Positions 5,926-9,364 of a stretch of DNA of 9,364 nucleotides are shown here, piece after piece. Under the pieces are notes generated by a model. The model was given only the letters and a program-made list of their open reading frames with translations, did not search any database and had not been told where the DNA came from. Both the position numbers and the translations under genes were made by a program. The first letter of the stretch is position 1; every line of letters starts with the position of its first letter. Origin of the DNA: T1SED10-198M sp003554345 [NCBI: Candidatus Sumerlaeota bacterium] (GTDB taxonomy: Bacteria > Sumerlaeota > T1SED10-198M); contig PWGE01000222.1 in the NCBI GenBank assembly GCA_003554345.1, forward strand, positions 1-9,364, in the 5' to 3' direction.

Positions 5926-6896
5926 AACACATTTTCGGACCTGTACCATCTCGCCGACTGGGCAATTCTCTGGGAATAGACGTTGTTCCTTCTAAAACAT
6001 GCACTTTGAACTGTATATATTGTGAATGTGGCATAACCAATCATTCCCCAGACACTCCAGCTTCTTACTTCTCCCTTTCCTCTGTAAGGCACCAGTTGCA
6101 AGAGGCATTAGCTTCCATACCTGATGGATCATTGGATTATATTACTTTTTCCGGCAGCGGAGAACCTACTCTTAACAAGAACCTGGGAGAAATCATACAA
6201 TGGGTAGTTCAACACCGGCAGGAAAAAGTCGCTGTTATTACCAACTCCACCCTTTTGTATCAGGAAAACGTTCGCGAGGCATTAAAAAATGCTCACCTTA
6301 TAATGCCTACCCTTTGCACCACCAATGCCAGCACTTTTTCAAAAATCCATCGTCCCGTTTCTGACAGGATAACCGTAGAAAAGGTCATGGAAGGTATAAG
6401 ACTTTTCAGCAAATCTTATGAAGGAGAAATACATATAGAAATATTTTTTGTCCCTGGTTTAAATGATACAAGTACCGAAATAAAAAATCTCATACGATTT
6501 TTAAAAACCATTTCCTTCCAAAAAATTTATTTAAACACCGCCAACAGACCCGGGACAGAACCTGAGGTAAAGAAAATGACCCACTCCAGGTTACTTGATC
6601 TAAAGCAGGCTTTCCCTTCAGACTGGATTGTAGAAACATCGGGAGATTATTTCACAAAAAAAGATAAAACCATACAATATGCATGGAAAAGCTTGAAGGA
6701 AATGTTACTCCGACGTCCTGTCGCCCTATCAGAACTATCAAAGATGACCGGATTGGATGATACCCAACTTTTACAGGAATTGCAAAAACTGGCGCACACC
6801 AATAAATTATCCTTGAAAAAATACCAACAAAATGGTTTTTATTTCCTTCGCTTCTTCCATCAACAGGATGCCAATGAACGCTATTTTTCAGGTTGA
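5922..6896 (+). CDS. Radical SAM protein, COG0731 type, with C-terminal winged-helix-like region
   Basis: A cytoplasmic iron-sulfur enzyme that would use S-adenosylmethionine to make a radical. The opening FGPVPSRRLGNSLGIDVVPS (5-24) and the cluster motif CTLNCIYC (Cys27, Cys31, Cys34) are typical of the COG0731 group, which is distantly related to wyosine-type tRNA-modifying enzymes. GSGEPT (78-83) is the SAM-binding glycine motif, and LNTANRPGTEPE (204-215) is another group marker. Residues about 255-311 look like a winged helix (ALSELSKMTGLDDTQLLQELQKL), as in some group members, possibly for nucleic-acid or protein binding. ATG 5922 overlaps the previous stop by four bases (ATGA), supporting this start. 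The substrate of the group is not established to my knowledge, so the wyosine link should not be taken as function. Confidence 0.92.
   Translation: MKHIFGPVPSRRLGNSLGIDVVPSKTCTLNCIYCECGITNHSPDTPASYFSLSSVRHQLQEALASIPDGSLDYITFSGSGEPTLNKNLGEIIQWVVQHRQEKVAVITNSTLLYQENVREALKNAHLIMPTLCTTNASTFSKIHRPVSDRITVEKVMEGIRLFSKSYEGEIHIEIFFVPGLNDTSTEIKNLIRFLKTISFQKIYLNTANRPGTEPEVKKMTHSRLLDLKQAFPSDWIVETSGDYFTKKDKTIQYAWKSLKEMLLRRPVALSELSKMTGLDDTQLLQELQKLAHTNKLSLKKYQQNGFYFLRFFHQQDANERYFSG
6863..6868 (+). promoter_or_regulatory. Ribosome binding site inside the radical SAM gene
   Basis: ACAGGA lies five bases before ATG 6874. It favours this start over ATG 6832 and over ATG 6868, which is too close to the AGG. 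Confidence 0.55.
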
Positions 6897-7554
6897 ATTG
6901 AAAAGAATATACAGGCAACTTCGAAGCCACCAGAAAAATATCATTCAAGATGTCTCTTTCCATGCTTCACCGGGATCCGTCATTGATATCACAGGAACCT
7001 CCGGCAGTGGAAAAACCACCCTTCTACTGGCACTCAATTTACAGGTACCTTTTGAAGGCTTTATTCGTTTCGGGGACAAAAAACATGATGCCTTTTCTCC
7101 ACCCTACTGGAGAGCCACCATTTCTTATCTTCCTTCCAAAATCCAGCCGGTTTCACAGTCCATAAAGTCATTTTTGCTGTATCCTTTTTCTTTTCGTATT
7201 CATAGAGAAAAAAAAACGCCCTCAATCCCCACCATTCTTTCTCTGATGAAAGAGTTAGCCTGTCCCCTTTCCCTGGACGAAAATATACAGGAAGTGTCGC
7301 TGGGACAACAGTATCGCCTGAGTTTTCTACGTCTTTATCTTTTGCAACCATCAGTCTATTTGCTTGACGAACCCTTTGCCAATCTTGATCCTGAGAATAT
7401 GAAAAGATTACATGGCATCCTTCAAAGAGAAGCAGAGAAAGGAAAAATCGTCATCAGGGGGATGCATACTACTTCAGAATATCCTGCTCATCAGACATTT
7501 GATATCAAAGAAGGAAAGTTTTTGACACAAAAGGACAACATCAATGTACATTGA
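6874..7554 (+). CDS. fetA: ABC transporter ATPase, FetA (YbbL)-like
   Basis: Energises the FetB permease encoded next, as in the E. coli FetAB exporter linked to iron export and peroxide tolerance. Walker A is GTSGSGKTT (41-49), Walker B VYLLDEP (161-167) with catalytic Glu166, the D-loop ANLD (169-172) and the switch His198. The signature reads VSLGQQYR (141-148), with Leu143 where LSGGQ has its first Gly. Where the Q-loop Gln is expected, after SYLP, there is Ser88, with Gln91 slightly later. Both are departures from the norm. Length from ATG 6874 is 226 residues, usual for the family; this start has ACAGGA upstream and overlaps the radical SAM gene by 23 bases. An ATG at 6832 would add 14 residues. 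Nine A residues at 7208-7216 are a possible slippage site. Metal specificity is inferred. Confidence 0.88.
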   Translation: MNAIFQVELKRIYRQLRSHQKNIIQDVSFHASPGSVIDITGTSGSGKTTLLLALNLQVPFEGFIRFGDKKHDAFSPPYWRATISYLPSKIQPVSQSIKSFLLYPFSFRIHREKKTPSIPTILSLMKELACPLSLDENIQEVSLGQQYRLSFLRLYLLQPSVYLLDEPFANLDPENMKRLHGILQREAEKGKIVIRGMHTTSEYPAHQTFDIKEGKFLTQKDNINVH

Positions 7555-8359
7555 AATCCCATTCTGGCGCCTCCTCATGCTGGCAATTCCCCTGGCATTC
7601 ACTCTTTTTCTTTTATATCTTATAAAAGTAAAATTTATCAGAGCTTACTGGATCGCCTCACTACGTGCCGTTATCCAGCTCATCATACTGGGCTGGATAT
7701 TCGCCTATATGTTTTATTATGAGAATATCTGGATATCAGTTGGTTTTCTTCTTGTTCTTTTTCTTTTCGCCTCATGGCACCTGATTTCGATGTTTTACCA
7801 TGTTCCCAGGGTAAAAGGACCGGTCTGTATCTCCCTGGGCATGGTGGGTTTTCTCATGCTTTTCTTCCTGCTCGGGGGTATTATTCATATTGAACCATGG
7901 TATAATATACAGTATCTATTACCGTTAGCGGGGATGGTTTTAGGAAATACAATGAACTCAGTCGCTCTTTCCAGCGAACGTTTCGTTTCTGAGCTGGAGG
8001 GAAATACTCTTACCATAGAGAGCCATCTTGCCCTGGGAGCAACTTCTTATGAAGCAGTAGCACCTTACATTCGCTCGGCTCTCTTTGCCAGTCTTTTGCC
8101 TGTCATTAATCGTACAGCCACCGTGGGAGTGGTCTCTATTCCCGGCATAATGAGCGGACAGATAATTGCGGGAATCGATCCCTTTCAGGCAGCAAAATAT
8201 CAAATAGCCATAATGATTTGCATTCTGACTGCAGATACTTTAGGAGCCATATTATCGGTATTCCTCATCTACCGTAATTATTTCGGAAGAAAAATTCCTT
8301 TAAAATACAAGGATGCCCGAACAAGAACATTCAAGGACACTGCTGATACAAATGAATAG
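7544..8359 (+). CDS. fetB: FetB-like metal exporter permease (UPF0014 family)
   Basis: The integral membrane half of a FetAB-type exporter in the inner membrane. Hydrophobic segments lie at about 9-27, 38-57, 62-84, 95-117, 122-142, 179-203 and 219-243, consistent with a six- to seven-helix permease. Family blocks are plain: LPLAGMVLGNTMNSVAL (126-142), LALGATSYEAV (162-172), VGVVSIPGIMSGQIIAGIDP (194-213) and AAKYQI (216-221), matching E. coli FetB in order and spacing. Length, 271 residues, is slightly more than E. coli FetB because of a polar C-terminal tail. ATG 7544 follows AGGA (7532-7535) and overlaps the ATPase gene by 11 bases, so the two halves are translationally coupled. Iron as substrate rests on the E. 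coli example. Confidence 0.92.
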   Translation: MYIEIPFWRLLMLAIPLAFTLFLLYLIKVKFIRAYWIASLRAVIQLIILGWIFAYMFYYENIWISVGFLLVLFLFASWHLISMFYHVPRVKGPVCISLGMVGFLMLFFLLGGIIHIEPWYNIQYLLPLAGMVLGNTMNSVALSSERFVSELEGNTLTIESHLALGATSYEAVAPYIRSALFASLLPVINRTATVGVVSIPGIMSGQIIAGIDPFQAAKYQIAIMICILTADTLGAILSVFLIYRNYFGRKIPLKYKDARTRTFKDTADTNE

Positions 8360-9254
8360 AAAAAAATTAAAAATTGGCATTGGGTTTACGGCCCTGCTAG
8401 TAATATGGGCTGTTTCAATGTATGGGCTCTATTTGCGAGAAAAAGGGTATTTCATAGAAGCAGAAGAAATCAGACAATACCGGAGTTTTATTGACTTTGA
8501 ACTGCCCACCCAGCTGAATCAATACTATAAAATTTCAGTGCTGGATAATACAGTGGGTTATTATTACACCCGCTTAGAACCTCATGAAGAAGATTATTAT
8601 TACAATAAACACCAGGAACTGATGTTCATGCTCTCTGATTTAGGTGAAATGCCGTTGTACTTTAACATGCAGACGGAGTCTTCTCATAATCTGGACGGTT
8701 CCTTAATGTTTCAGGAAGGCACCCTGGAGGTAAATGAAGAAAATATCGATTTTCAGGGAAATGTAGTGAATGGAAGTGCTGTTTTTGATATAGATTACCG
8801 GGATAGAACCTATAATAGAGAATTCGAACTCCCCGACCATTATCTTACCCTTGACCTTTTTTCACCTTTTAATATCGACTTCAGTCAATTTGTTCTCCAG
8901 GAAACATACAAATTAGAAACTTTTTTTCCTCATCTGGTAGACTTTCCACAGTCTCTCTACCTCCGCTTGGAAGAAATTACAGAGATAACCCACAACGACC
9001 ATCGCGAGGAAGTGTATCTCGTCTATCTTTTTGATGAAAATGAAACATTTTCCAGCCAGCTGTGGGTTGATAAAGAAAACCAGGTACTCCAGCAGACCTT
9101 TCAAAATTTCGTCACCATAGAAAGAATCAACGATGAGGAACACGCCCTATTAGAGGAAGAATTTAAAAATCTTAAAGCAGGTCGCAGCTGGCAGGAATTA
9201 CCGGATCTTTCCCCCATTCTGGAAGGCGAATGGTGGCGGGGATTCCCCTTGTAA
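8352..9254 (+). CDS. Membrane-anchored extracytoplasmic protein of unknown function
   Basis: Not recognised. Residues 1-6 are basic, 7-28 form one membrane helix, and the remaining 270 residues are acidic, aromatic and beta-rich and should lie outside the cytoplasm. VLDNTVGYYYTRLE (63-76), followed by SHNLDGSLMFQEG (111-123) and an alternating VNEENIDFQGNVVNGSAVFDID stretch (127-148), loosely recalls secreted proteins encoded beside some transglutaminase-like genes, but I cannot name a family. It has no catalytic motif that I can see and no cysteine, so it is not a lipoprotein. ATG 8352 overlaps the fetB stop by eight bases; AAGGA at 8333-8337 is rather far upstream. An in-frame ATG at 8313 would add 13 residues and place a polar stretch before the helix. 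Coupling to fetB suggests an accessory role to the exporter, which is inference. Confidence 0.8.
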   Translation: MNRKKLKIGIGFTALLVIWAVSMYGLYLREKGYFIEAEEIRQYRSFIDFELPTQLNQYYKISVLDNTVGYYYTRLEPHEEDYYYNKHQELMFMLSDLGEMPLYFNMQTESSHNLDGSLMFQEGTLEVNEENIDFQGNVVNGSAVFDIDYRDRTYNREFELPDHYLTLDLFSPFNIDFSQFVLQETYKLETFFPHLVDFPQSLYLRLEEITEITHNDHREEVYLVYLFDENETFSSQLWVDKENQVLQQTFQNFVTIERINDEEHALLEEEFKNLKAGRSWQELPDLSPILEGEWWRGFPL

Positions 9255-9298
9255 AAGCCATCTTCATCAGAGTTTCCCGTGATTTCTGACGTCTGTTT

Positions 9299-9322
9299 TT
9301 TTCAGATCTCTTCCTCTGAAAA
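9299..9322. repeat. 8-bp inverted repeat after the last gene, containing motif copy 4
   Basis: TTTTCAGA (9299-9306) and TCTGAAAA (9315-9322) pair perfectly around an 8-base loop. The right side, read on the minus strand from 9322 to 9312, is copy 4 of TTTTCAGAGGA, with the GGGTTTA prefix also seen near copy 2. No T-run follows, so it is a poor terminator. No better one is seen between 9255 and 9364; a 4-5 base CAGA/TCTG pairing before the T-run at 9296-9302 is too weak to call. Confidence 0.5.
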
Positions 9323-9364
9323 TAAACCCTACAAAATATAAGGGACTTTAATCAAGAAACTTGA

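Overview
The window is AT-rich bacterial DNA. Its signals are those of ordinary bacteria: a textbook TTGACA/TATAAT promoter, good Shine-Dalgarno sites, ATG and TTG starts, a Rho-independent terminator, and a tight run of overlapping genes. A PtsN-like EIIA, FetAB, a dolichol-phosphate-mannose-synthase-like glycosyltransferase and a GspG-like domain suggest a Gram-negative or otherwise diderm bacterium. The lineage cannot be fixed from the sequence. All recognised genes lie on the + strand.

Left part (1-2025). Bases 1-714 hold no convincing gene. They contain GC-richer palindromes (about 100-250), a degenerate ATCCTGT repeat with a 9-10 base period (333-489), and two copies of a dispersed motif, TTTTCAGAGGA. 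A single membrane-anchored GT2 glycosyltransferase follows (715-1581), then a 444-base gap ending in a perfect consensus promoter and a strong ribosome site.

Middle (2026-3804). The promoter drives a probable exported protein made of two related domains of about 185 residues. It ends at a clear terminator, so this is a one-gene transcript. Another gap, without a convincing gene, leads to an extended -10 promoter overlapped on its -35 side by a perfect 8+8 dyad that could be an operator.

Right part (3805-9254). Eight genes run head to tail with gaps of at most 21 bases and several overlaps, so they probably form one operon: a PTS EIIA (PtsN/fructose type) protein, a YihX-like HAD phosphatase, a membrane-anchored protein with a GspG-like C-terminal domain but no prepilin leader, a two-TM HAMP-like coiled-coil protein with no output domain, a COG0731-type radical SAM enzyme with a C-terminal winged-helix-like region, the FetA ATPase and FetB permease of a UPF0014-type metal exporter, and a membrane-anchored protein of unknown function. 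The conserved parts suggest phosphate-relay regulation (EIIA), a small phosphatase and metal export. The three unrecognised or stripped-down membrane proteins are the likeliest place for new biology. A shared function for the operon is inferred only from gene packing.
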